From assembly GCA_024683455.1 (NCBI GenBank), contig JAIKYE010000102.1, positions 1-49,038 on the forward strand: 49,038 bases of DNA, written 5' to 3'. The stretch is from Bacteroidaceae bacterium (GTDB lineage: Bacteria > Bacteroidota > Bacteroidia > Bacteroidales > Bacteroidaceae). Under the pieces are notes generated by a model. It was not told where the DNA came from. It saw nothing but the letters and a program-made list of their open reading frames with translations, and did no database searches. Shown piece after piece: positions 26,348 to 34,720 of this stretch (its first letter is position 1; each line of letters opens with the position of its first letter). The position numbers and the translations under genes are program-made.

Positions 26348-28516
26348 ATGAAACGATCATTCATTTTAGTTCTGTCTTTGTTGGCTGCAAACGTTATGCC
26401 TGCAAAGGATTTTTTTGTAAACACTCCTAGTACAACATTATTATTAAAGGCAGACGAGGGTATGCCTCTTCATGTCAGTTATTATGGAGAGACTGTTGCA
26501 GATGCTGAACTGGTATATCGCGCCTATAGTCTGTGGGAGGACGCCTATCCAGCCTTTGGCTTGGGAAACTGTGATATTACAGCTCTAAGTGTCCGTCATG
26601 CAGACGGGAACATGTCCACAGAACTTATTTATCAAAAGGATGCAGTAACAACGGGGGGGGACGCTACCATTTACACCATTACCATGAAGGATAAGGTGTA
26701 TGACTTCTATGTTGATGTTTGTTATCGCACTTACAACAATTGTGATGTCATCGAAACATGGTCAGTTATTCGTAATAACGAGAAGAAACCCATTACTCTG
26801 CTAAAGTACGCCAGTGGTTTTCTCCCCATTCGACAAGGAAATGTATGGGTTCAGCATGAACATGGTTCATGGGGTGCTGAAGCGCAGGTGTCTCAGGAAG
26901 CATTGAAACCTGGAATTTTTGAGATTCACGATCTCACAGGGACAAAGAACGCTTACATGAATCGTCCCGAATTGATGATTTCACTGGATGGAAAGCCACA
27001 GGAGAATCAAGGACGTGTCATCGGAGCAGCTCTTTGTTGGAGTGGTAATTTCCGCATGACTATTGATACACAAGGGAAGAATATACACCGTTTTATTGCA
27101 GGTATAGACGATACGAACTCACAATATACACTGAAAAAGGGGGAGACCTTCACTACTCCCGTCCTTGCGCTTACCTATAGTAATGAGGGTATAGGCGGAG
27201 CCAGTAGAAGTTTCCATAGATGGGCTCGTAAGAATAACATGGTCCACAATGGAACAGCCTTGCGTAAGACTCTGCTGAACTCTTGGGAAGGTGTCTATCT
27301 GCATGTTAGTCAGGATGGCATGGAGAAGATGATGGACGGTGTTAAGCAACTGGGAGGTGAGCTCTTCGTAATGGATGATGGATGGTTCGGTAACAAATAC
27401 AAGCGTTCTGTGGACGATTGTGCATTGGGTGACTGGGTTACGGATACAGAGAAACTCCCCAAGGGTGTTCCTGCACTTGAGAAAGCCTGTGCTGAGCGTG
27501 GTCTTAAATGGGGTATTTGGATTGAACCCGAGATGACAAATACCAAGAGTGAACTTTATGAGAAGCATCCCGACTGGGTAGTATGTCATCCTATGCGTGA
27601 GCCAAGTACAGGTCGCGGTGGTACACAGCTTGTTTTGGATATGAGTAACCCTGCTGTTCAGGATTTTGTATTCAAAGTTGTTGATGACATCATGACAGAG
27701 ACCCCCAATACCTATTATATAAAGTGGGATTGCAATATGGTAACCAAGAACTTTGGATCACATTACCTCAGTGCTGATAACCAAAGTCATCTCTATGTAG
27801 ATTATCACCTTGGGCTCATTAAGACCCTGAAGCGCATTCGTGAAAAATATCCTGATCTGGTTATCCAATGTTGTGCCAGTGGTGGTGGTCGTGTCAACTA
27901 TGGATTGATGCCATATTTTGAGGAGTTTTGGGTAAGTGACAATACAGATGCAAAGCAGCGCCTCTTTATTCAGTGGGGAACCAGCATGTTCTTCCCGGCT
28001 TGTGCTATGGCACAGCATGTGAGTGCAAGCCCCAATCATCAGACTGGTCGACGTTTGCCTCTTAAATTCCGATTTGATGTTGCTATGACCGGCCGTCTTG
28101 GTATGGAGATGAAACCCTCCGATCTTTCTGCAGAGGAAATGAAGTTTGCACAGTCATGTTTCAAGACATACAAAGAGACCATTCGTCCTATTGTTCAACA
28201 AGGAGATTTGTATCGTATTATCTCTCCCTACGAGGGCAATGGATACTGTAGCGAGATGTATGTTAAGGAGGATAAGTCTGAGGCAATCTTCTTTGTCTAT
28301 AAGTACGAACACTATGTAGATTTCTTCCGTCCTCGATTCTATTTCGCCGGGTTGGATCCAGATGCCACCTATACACTTACAGAAATCTGTCGTCAGGAAT
28401 CAGCAGACCATTGGGAAGGTTCATCCTTTACAGGACGTTTCCTGATGCAACAAGGTGTTGAGATTGGTTTCAGAGGAGAATACGCCAGCAAAGTTATCAG
28501 ATTAGTGCGTAACTAA
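26348..28516 (+). CDS. GH36 alpha-galactosidase, exported
   Basis: 722 residues, the usual size for bacterial GH36. Signal peptide to about VMPA (19). An N-terminal beta-sandwich (about 25-310) is followed by the (beta/alpha)8 barrel: ELFVMDDGWFGNK, GIWIEPEMTN, then the nucleophile Asp461 in IKWDCN and the acid/base Asp531 in VSDNTD, 70 residues apart as in characterised family members. CCASGGGRVNYG is the family's sugar-binding stretch. A C-terminal beta domain closes the protein. It should release alpha-1,6 galactose from raffinose-type sugars or galactomannan side chains, in the periplasm. A run of eight G (26653-26660) lies in codons 102-105. The terminator lies inside the 3' end of convergent priA. 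Confidence 0.94.
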   Translation: MKRSFILVLSLLAANVMPAKDFFVNTPSTTLLLKADEGMPLHVSYYGETVADAELVYRAYSLWEDAYPAFGLGNCDITALSVRHADGNMSTELIYQKDAVTTGGDATIYTITMKDKVYDFYVDVCYRTYNNCDVIETWSVIRNNEKKPITLLKYASGFLPIRQGNVWVQHEHGSWGAEAQVSQEALKPGIFEIHDLTGTKNAYMNRPELMISLDGKPQENQGRVIGAALCWSGNFRMTIDTQGKNIHRFIAGIDDTNSQYTLKKGETFTTPVLALTYSNEGIGGASRSFHRWARKNNMVHNGTALRKTLLNSWEGVYLHVSQDGMEKMMDGVKQLGGELFVMDDGWFGNKYKRSVDDCALGDWVTDTEKLPKGVPALEKACAERGLKWGIWIEPEMTNTKSELYEKHPDWVVCHPMREPSTGRGGTQLVLDMSNPAVQDFVFKVVDDIMTETPNTYYIKWDCNMVTKNFGSHYLSADNQSHLYVDYHLGLIKTLKRIREKYPDLVIQCCASGGGRVNYGLMPYFEEFWVSDNTDAKQRLFIQWGTSMFFPACAMAQHVSASPNHQTGRRLPLKFRFDVAMTGRLGMEMKPSDLSAEEMKFAQSCFKTYKETIRPIVQQGDLYRIISPYEGNGYCSEMYVKEDKSEAIFFVYKYEHYVDFFRPRFYFAGLDPDATYTLTEICRQESADHWEGSSFTGRFLMQQGVEIGFRGEYASKVIRLVRN

Positions 28517-28541
28517 CGATGATAGAATAATTCAGTATACT

Positions 28542-28579
28542 CAGCCCTAGTCTACATCATAATAGATTAGGGCTGTTTT
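28542..28579 (+). terminator. Terminator of the alpha-galactosidase gene, overlapping the priA 3' end
   Basis: CAGCCCTA (28542-28549) pairs with TAGGGCTG (28568-28575), and inside TCTA (28551-28554) pairs with TAGA (28563-28566); TTTT follows. Its left arm contains the priA stop codon, and the rest lies in priA coding sequence. Confidence 0.75.
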
Positions 28580-31018
28580 ATATTGTGGAAGATTGGTTAT
28601 ATACTTTTGAATCTCACGTAATCGCTTGCGGGCATCAATCATAGAAGCAGTAAGTTCTATCTTGACAATAATTTTACGTATAAACATCATCTGTACTTTA
28701 GCTATGGGCGGAGTATCGGGGCCCAATATCCTTTCTCCAAAGATTTGCTTTAGAATATTCGCATAGTCTCTTGACAGGCTTTCCAACACCCTTTCGTCCT
28801 TGTGCTTCAGATAAACATATATTAAACGGCAATAGGGCGGATAGGAAAAAAGGCTTCTTTCCTGTAGCTGCTCATGATACATGGCTATATAATCATGTCG
28901 TACGACTTGCTTTATAGCTGATGCCTCTACATCTTGCGTCTGTAACACCACGTAACCTTGCTCATCTTTTCTTCCGGCTCTTCCTGCCACCTGTTCCATC
29001 ATCTGGAAGGCATGTTCATAGCTTCTGAAATCAGGCTGATTCAACATTGTGCTGGCATTTAAGATACCAACAACGCTGACACGTTCAAAGTCCAGACCCT
29101 TGGTCACCATCTGTGTTCCCACAAGGATGTCTGTTTTGAAGTGCTGAAAGTCCGAGATGATTTGTTCGTATTGTATCCTGCTTCTTGTCGTATCCAGATC
29201 CATCCGAGCTATTCTTGCTGATGGAAAAATATTCTGAAGGCAATCCTCTATGCGCTCTGTTCCGTAGCCTCTACCCATGAGATTTATTTCTTCACAGTTG
29301 GGGCACTTTTCTGGAATTGGATAAGTCGCACCACAATAATGACAGGTTAGCTGTCTCATATTCCTATGTAGCGTAAGGCTGACATCACATTTCTGGCACC
29401 GTGGAACCCATCCGCAGGTTTTACATTCCATCATGGGCGCATACCCTCGACGGTTTTGGAACAGGATTATCTGTTTGTCCTGTTGCAGAGCTTCTCTTAT
29501 TCTTTCTATCAATTGTGGTGTAAATGGTCCATTCATCATCTTTTTCCTGGCCATCTCACGCATGTTCACCACTTCAATCTGTGGAAGCTGGACATTTCCG
29601 TATCTTTTCTTTAGAAGGACTAAACCATATTTCCCAATCTCTGCATTGTAATAGGATTCCAAACTGGGTGTTGCAGAACCCAGTAAGGTTTTGGCTTTGG
29701 CTGCTTTAGCCAGAACAAGGGCTACATTTCGTGCCTGATATCGTGGGGCTGGGTCCTGCTGTTTGAAGCTTGTCTCATGCTCCTCGTCTATGATGATAAG
29801 TCCCAGCTTCTTGAATGGGAGGAAAATGCTACTTCTTACACCAACGATTATATCGTATGGTTTATCTGATAGCATCTTCTGATAGACTTCCACTCGTTCT
29901 GCATCAGGATATCGTGAATGATATACACCCAGACGGTCACCGAAGACTCGTTTCAGACGGTTTGTCAGTTGGGCCGTTAGTACAATCTCGGGCAGCATGA
30001 ACAGTACCTGTTTTCCTTCTTCAATGATGTCCTTTATCAGATGTATATATACTTCAGTCTTTCCACTGCTTGTTACACCATGCAGCAGACAGACATCATG
30101 TTTTTTCCAAGATTCAACAATTTCTTTTCTTGCTCTTTCCTGATCATTGCTCAGTGGGTGCATGACCAACTCTGTAGGTAGGAATTGCTGGACTAATCGG
30201 TCTATAGGTTTCTGGTAAAATTCCAGGATTCCTTTCAGACATAGTGCTCTTAGAATACTTGGGGAAGCATCTGCTTTTTCTATCAGGTCTTGTTTGGAAA
30301 TTTCCTCCAGCACCTCGCGGTTTTGTAATGCCAGTGCGGCTGAGAGACCAGAGAGCGAAGCATATTTCATGAGCAAGTCAACTTGCTTGCTTGATCGTTT
30401 CAGCTGGGTAAGTGTTTCGTTAAGAAGGGACTTGTTGAAGAAAGGTTCTGCAATCCTGACGTATGTAGCGAGTCGGGGTTTATACGTCCTTTTTACTTCC
30501 TCCTTTATACGGACTGCCCCTTTATCAAGAAGTCTTTTTACAACTGGAAGGATATTCTTGATGCCTGTCCTCTTCTGAAGGGTAGAAAGTGATTGTGTGT
30601 TTTCTTCCTCTAATGCTTGAATTATTTTCTCTTCGGATGGAGACAGAGAGTCATCAGCAATAAACTCCTCATTGTACATAACAGAAGACTCGCTTTCCAA
30701 CTTCATTCCGCTGGGAAGCGCAGCCTTATATACGTCACCGATGGAACACAGATAGTAGTCGGCTATCCATTGCCATAGTTTAATTTGTTGTGCCGTTACA
30801 ATTGGACTGCTGTCAAGCAGTTCCTGAACGTCTTTGATTTTGTAAGGGGGAATCGTGTCATGTAGTTTAACTACGATGGCACTATAGGACTTTGTTGTTC
30901 CAAAGGGAACAATGACACGGCATCCTACCTGAACAAGGTTTGCAAAACTCTTGGGTAAGCTATATGTAAAAGTGCCTTCTAAAGGAAGTGGCAGTATGAC
31001 ATCGGCAAACTGTGCCAT
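28547..31018 (-). CDS. priA: Primosomal replication restart helicase PriA
   Basis: 823 residues. The N-terminal 3'-DNA-binding domain (ADVILPLPLEGTFTY, VGCRVIVPFG) is followed by a winged-helix region, then superfamily 2 helicase motifs: GVTSSGKTEVY (Walker A), IIDEEHETSFKQQD (DEEH) and later VGTQMVTKGLDF and EQVAGRAGR. Eight cysteines in four pairs (CKTC, CQKC, CHYC, CPNC) form the two zinc sites. PriA reloads the replisome at stalled forks. It starts 8 bases after the porN stop, so it is the last gene of the por transcription unit; this por-priA linkage is unusual in function but I cannot say how conserved. Confidence 0.96.
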   Translation of the reverse strand: MAQFADVILPLPLEGTFTYSLPKSFANLVQVGCRVIVPFGTTKSYSAIVVKLHDTIPPYKIKDVQELLDSSPIVTAQQIKLWQWIADYYLCSIGDVYKAALPSGMKLESESSVMYNEEFIADDSLSPSEEKIIQALEEENTQSLSTLQKRTGIKNILPVVKRLLDKGAVRIKEEVKRTYKPRLATYVRIAEPFFNKSLLNETLTQLKRSSKQVDLLMKYASLSGLSAALALQNREVLEEISKQDLIEKADASPSILRALCLKGILEFYQKPIDRLVQQFLPTELVMHPLSNDQERARKEIVESWKKHDVCLLHGVTSSGKTEVYIHLIKDIIEEGKQVLFMLPEIVLTAQLTNRLKRVFGDRLGVYHSRYPDAERVEVYQKMLSDKPYDIIVGVRSSIFLPFKKLGLIIIDEEHETSFKQQDPAPRYQARNVALVLAKAAKAKTLLGSATPSLESYYNAEIGKYGLVLLKKRYGNVQLPQIEVVNMREMARKKMMNGPFTPQLIERIREALQQDKQIILFQNRRGYAPMMECKTCGWVPRCQKCDVSLTLHRNMRQLTCHYCGATYPIPEKCPNCEEINLMGRGYGTERIEDCLQNIFPSARIARMDLDTTRSRIQYEQIISDFQHFKTDILVGTQMVTKGLDFERVSVVGILNASTMLNQPDFRSYEHAFQMMEQVAGRAGRKDEQGYVVLQTQDVEASAIKQVVRHDYIAMYHEQLQERSLFSYPPYCRLIYVYLKHKDERVLESLSRDYANILKQIFGERILGPDTPPIAKVQMMFIRKIIVKIELTASMIDARKRLREIQKYITNLPQYKTALIYYDVD

Positions 31019-31026
31019 ATATGTCT

Positions 31027-32103
31027 TTACCTCCTCTGTCTGCGAGCACTGACGCGAGCTGCTGCGGGGGCGGGACTTGCATCCTTTTCTTTGTTGGCCT
31101 CAGTTGTACTCTTGGTCGCGGTTGCAGACTTGGTGCGTTTTCCCCACACGCTTGATGATTTCTTCTCGGCTTTGGCGGCAGCCATCTTGGCCAATGTTAT
31201 ACTATCCAGCTTAGTGCTGTCAATAATCTCATGTCCCCAGACACCCTCTTCGAAGTCAACAATCTGCTTTTCAATTTTTTGCTGTTCTTTCTTTAAGGCA
31301 CTATCCGTCTCACAATAGTTCTGCAGGACTTTACCTTGTAGGTTGTTTGTCTTGTAGATTTTGCCTTCGTAACGGTTCATGGTAAAGTAATCATCAGCCG
31401 TCATGTTCATAACATTGTTCAAGTTGCTGCCCATCATAGGAAGTTTTGCCAGCCAGGGAGCGGCATCATCATATTTGAGCCAGAAGAGAGGGAATGGTTG
31501 TGCTGCATCCGTGCTGAATTCGTCAGCTCCTCGCATCAGAATGGGACAAAGTGCTGTTACTTTTGTACTGAAAGTTCCTGTACGCTGATCCAGATATACA
31601 CTCTCTTTTATGTAATAGCGTGTTACTTCTGCACTGGGTACATCGGCATCAGCAACAACAATCTTTCCGTCCTTTTCCTCAAAGTAAATGCTATAACGCT
31701 CCAAGAATTCTTTAATGGTAAGTTTATCCTTTTCCTCGAATGACTCGTTTCCATCTAGTTTGTAAGTATAAGCAGTTACACGTCCTGTCTGTATCAATCG
31801 GAATAGATAGGTAAACAGATTCACTTGCTTGCCAATTGGTTCAACAGGATAGTACAAAGGAGCATTTTTGTCTTTCATCAAATCCAGTTGGCGGTAAATG
31901 TCGCGTTTCCATACTACATCCTCAGGCATGGATGCTGATGTAGGGAATTGCAAAGCCGCACGGTCACTCGCCTGTTTCACTGCAGCGGTTCTTTCAGTCG
32001 CGGTTGTACTTGCAGCATTTGTTGTACGACGCTTTGCTGGTTGCGCAAATGTCATGCTTCCTGTCAGCAATGTAGTTGTTATAATGATGAGTGTACGTTT
32101 CAT
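31027..32103 (-). CDS. porN: Type IX secretion ring protein PorN (GldN)
   Basis: 358 residues with a signal peptide (to about MTFAQ). The core matches PorN/GldN: VVWKRDIYRQLDLMKDKNAPLYYP, LFTYLFRLIQTG, IKEFLERY and VTRYYIKESVYLDQRTG. PorN joins the lipoprotein PorK in the large periplasmic ring attached to the outer membrane. The last 40 residues are a Lys/Ala/Arg/Thr-rich tail (ending ARVSARRQRR), longer and more basic than I expect for the conserved core. It starts 23 bases after the porM stop and precedes priA. Confidence 0.93.
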   Translation of the reverse strand: MKRTLIIITTTLLTGSMTFAQPAKRRTTNAASTTATERTAAVKQASDRAALQFPTSASMPEDVVWKRDIYRQLDLMKDKNAPLYYPVEPIGKQVNLFTYLFRLIQTGRVTAYTYKLDGNESFEEKDKLTIKEFLERYSIYFEEKDGKIVVADADVPSAEVTRYYIKESVYLDQRTGTFSTKVTALCPILMRGADEFSTDAAQPFPLFWLKYDDAAPWLAKLPMMGSNLNNVMNMTADDYFTMNRYEGKIYKTNNLQGKVLQNYCETDSALKKEQQKIEKQIVDFEEGVWGHEIIDSTKLDSITLAKMAAAKAEKKSSSVWGKRTKSATATKSTTEANKEKDASPAPAAARVSARRQRR

Positions 32104-32126
32104 AATTTATCTATATAATATTGGTA

Positions 32127-33689
32127 TTACTTTATTTTAACCTCCATCGGATTGTTAAGTACGCGCTCTATACCGTCGGGGCCAGTGGCATGTATGTCTC
32201 TGATGAAGATAAGCTTGTTTCTTGCCAGACCGCGCATTTGTGCTTTTTGTTGGGCGGAGAATTTCGCGCCATCGCTCTTATAGGGCACTGCGTTACCCAT
32301 TGCGTCAAAAAGAAGCATTTCAAAACTATTCACACGGAATGTAATGTTGAGCAGTCCGTCGTCGATAGCAGCACCGATACCTTCTGTGTTCATTAGGATT
32401 TGTTTGGAAAGGGAGCCGCCCGTGAAGTGTTCTTCACCGCCTTCGGTTGCATAGGCTATATAGGCTGTTGGATTGGGCAGTTTACGTACACGGAAGGTAA
32501 ACTTACCCATTTCCTGTGTACGTCCTTCATTTTGGGCCGATACAGTGAATACAGCTTCTCCACCAGGTGTGGTGGGTCTGGCTATGTAGTGACCATCGCC
32601 TTTCTGTGTCAAGGTTCCTCCTGTCATGTTTACGTGCAGCTTGTTGCTGGGAATACCTGGTACAGATACACTCATGGGGTTATCGTAGCCAGCATAAAGG
32701 ACGTTCATGATATCAGCGCTAACAGTTGCGCTGGGAGCTACAACGGTATATTTCTGTGAGAATTCGCGCTTGATTTTTTCCCCGCTACCGTTCAGCATCT
32801 CAATGAAACCATTCAGAGTGAAATCACCTGTTTTGTTGCAAACGGTTTCGTAAAGTCCCTTGTCGCTCTTAATCGGTTGGCCTCCAATATATATGGTGGG
32901 GCGGCGTGTGGTATCCACCGCTGCCATAATAATCTGAGCGCTGAACCTTCCACCTTGGACTACAGTCTGTGAATTGGGGATAACGTAGGCATTCAGTTGG
33001 TTTACACGTATATCCTTCACGTCCACGTTACTGATAAGGTTATGCAAGACCTCCCCTTCGGCATAGCGGACATCACTTTGCAGTTTTGTCAACAGCGTAA
33101 CAGCAGCGGCCGTAGGCATGCTTTCAAACATGTACTCTTGCCAGTTCTTACCCAACAAACGTCCCTTGGTAGGAACCTCCGTACTCAGATTACTCGAGAT
33201 GATTTCTCTTTTCTCTTTATCCGTAACCATCTTTACAATTCTCTCACGATAACTGTCGATGGCTTTGCGAAGTTCTTTACCACGACCGGTTCCGGGTGCC
33301 AACATGATTTGCGTGCTGGCCTCCAAGTCCTCGCGGTTCTTGATATCGTTAACGTCACCCTCCTTTCCATCACTTTCTTTTACAATGGCAACTTTCAGTT
33401 CTTCTGCCAGATTGTACAGAGAGTCGCTGATGTTACGTACATACTGAGCTTTATCATACCACTGCTTAACTTTTGCAGGGTTGTTTTTCATCTGCTCCTC
33501 AAAGGTGTTGTAAATATCATTATTTACATGACTGGCATTTTGGGTAGATTTATTTAGGCTGTCCGAAACCAAGGAGAAACCATTCAGTACGTCGCTTGAT
33601 ACGTTTAGAGCCAGCATGGCCATGAGTACCAAGTACATCAGGTTTATCATTTTTTGGCGAGGAGAAATCCTCTTTTTCTTGATAGGCAT
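32127..33689 (-). CDS. porM: Type IX secretion motor protein PorM (GldM)
   Basis: 520 residues. The start (PIKKKRISPRQKMINLMYLVLMAMLALNVSSDVLNGF) carries the single transmembrane helix of PorM/GldM, with the conserved acidic residue in the segment that couples to PorL. The remainder is periplasmic: a helical bundle (about 40-220) and the later immunoglobulin-like domains (VQGGRFSAQIIMAAVD, YTVVAPSATVSADIMNVLYAGYDNP, GEAVFTVSAQ). It spans the periplasm from the PorL motor to the PorK/PorN ring and passes on proton-driven rotation. The 110-base gap before it holds TTAAGA- and TTCACTC-type repeats. Confidence 0.95.
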   Translation of the reverse strand: MPIKKKRISPRQKMINLMYLVLMAMLALNVSSDVLNGFSLVSDSLNKSTQNASHVNNDIYNTFEEQMKNNPAKVKQWYDKAQYVRNISDSLYNLAEELKVAIVKESDGKEGDVNDIKNREDLEASTQIMLAPGTGRGKELRKAIDSYRERIVKMVTDKEKREIISSNLSTEVPTKGRLLGKNWQEYMFESMPTAAAVTLLTKLQSDVRYAEGEVLHNLISNVDVKDIRVNQLNAYVIPNSQTVVQGGRFSAQIIMAAVDTTRRPTIYIGGQPIKSDKGLYETVCNKTGDFTLNGFIEMLNGSGEKIKREFSQKYTVVAPSATVSADIMNVLYAGYDNPMSVSVPGIPSNKLHVNMTGGTLTQKGDGHYIARPTTPGGEAVFTVSAQNEGRTQEMGKFTFRVRKLPNPTAYIAYATEGGEEHFTGGSLSKQILMNTEGIGAAIDDGLLNITFRVNSFEMLLFDAMGNAVPYKSDGAKFSAQQKAQMRGLARNKLIFIRDIHATGPDGIERVLNNPMEVKIK

Positions 33690-33791
33690 CTTTACTTTGG
33701 TTATGAATTAAGAGTTAAGAATCAGATTAACAGTTATCGATAAGGGATTATGCTAATTGATATTTTACTTTTCACTCTCTCATTTTTGCTT

Positions 33792-33817
33792 TTCACTCTT
33801 CACTCTTCACTCTTCAC
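33792..33817. repeat. TTCACTC heptamer repeat at the porL stop
   Basis: TTCACTC occurs three times in a row (33792-33812) followed by TTCAC. The porL stop codon (33800-33802) is inside the array. Units of seven bases shift frame if gained or lost. Confidence 0.8.
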
Positions 33818-34633
33818 ACCGGCCACAGGGCCCATATTAACAGTGAGAGCCTTAATCATTCGGCTATATACCTCATTTAGTTCTTGAATCTGCTGAGCCA
33901 TCTTACGTGTCTGTTCATCAATCTGCTCAATGGTGCTCACCTGCTTGCTGATATTGCGCAATTGCAGTTCGTAAACTGTAGCAATGCCGGTAAGTGTGCG
34001 GTTCAGATTTTCCATTTCCTCGCTGTCGGTGCTCATACGTGCAGCTTGATCCTTTACGCGACCCAGAACCTCTGTCAGTCCTGTAAGTTCCTCGGCATAG
34101 TTCTTTACTGCCTCTTCTATAGCTGCGGGATCTGTAGCCTTGATTTGGTTCGGGTCGATGGCTGGCCCTCCGTTTTGGATTTGTTCCAATGCTAATTGTG
34201 CCTGTGCTGCAGCCTGACCGGCAGCGGCCAGATTTGCAGCAGCTGCGCTTAATCCAGCACCTGTAGCCACTGCATCAGGATCAAGGTTACCAATAGGTGC
34301 ACCGCCACCTATTACGATTGGTCCTTCGGGAATCTCTGCACCTTCGGGTAGGGGAGAACCTCCACCAGCTACCACAACAGTTTGTCCACCAGCGACTGCT
34401 GCGTCCTCAGACTTAGCAACCTTTTCGTATGTTTTTTCAAATCCAGAAATAAAGAACACGACAGCTTCGGTAATCATTCCGATAAAAAGCATTGCATTGG
34501 CTCCTGGAATGTGAGTCAATTTAAACAAAGCTCCCAAGATTACGACTGATGCGCCCCAGCTATAGGCATAGTTCATTATAAGTTGGCCAGCAGGGGAGTC
34601 CATCCCTTTTTGCAGTTTTATTATAGGATTCAT
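33800..34633 (-). CDS. porL: Type IX secretion motor protein PorL (GldL)
   Basis: 277 residues. Two transmembrane helices near the N-terminus (about 18-35 and 40-60; GASVVILGALFKLTHIPGANAMLFIGMI, then EAVVFFISGFEK) match PorL/GldL, with the conserved Glu of the second helix present in the TEAVVFF segment. A Gly/Pro/Ala-rich middle (about 85-155) and a C-terminal coiled coil (about 185-270; MEMLNRT-like, QQIQELNEVY) face the cytoplasm. PorL and PorM form the proton-powered rotary motor. The C-terminus KSEE and the stop codon are encoded by a seven-base tandem repeat. Confidence 0.95.
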   Translation of the reverse strand: MNPIIKLQKGMDSPAGQLIMNYAYSWGASVVILGALFKLTHIPGANAMLFIGMITEAVVFFISGFEKTYEKVAKSEDAAVAGGQTVVVAGGGSPLPEGAEIPEGPIVIGGGAPIGNLDPDAVATGAGLSAAAANLAAAGQAAAQAQLALEQIQNGGPAIDPNQIKATDPAAIEEAVKNYAEELTGLTEVLGRVKDQAARMSTDSEEMENLNRTLTGIATVYELQLRNISKQVSTIEQIDEQTRKMAQQIQELNEVYSRMIKALTVNMGPVAGVKSEE

Positions 34634-34720
34634 ATTTTTTTGTTTTTATTCGTTTAATCTTCTTCTTTTGCCATTCCTCACGGAGGAAGGGTTGAGGGGA
34701 AGCCGCCATATAGGGGCTTT

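Noticed and set aside
33690..33799. CRISPR-like or mobile element signal in the porM-porL gap
   Set aside because: Only short seven-base and TTAAGA repeats, no spacers, no terminal inverted repeats and no transposase.
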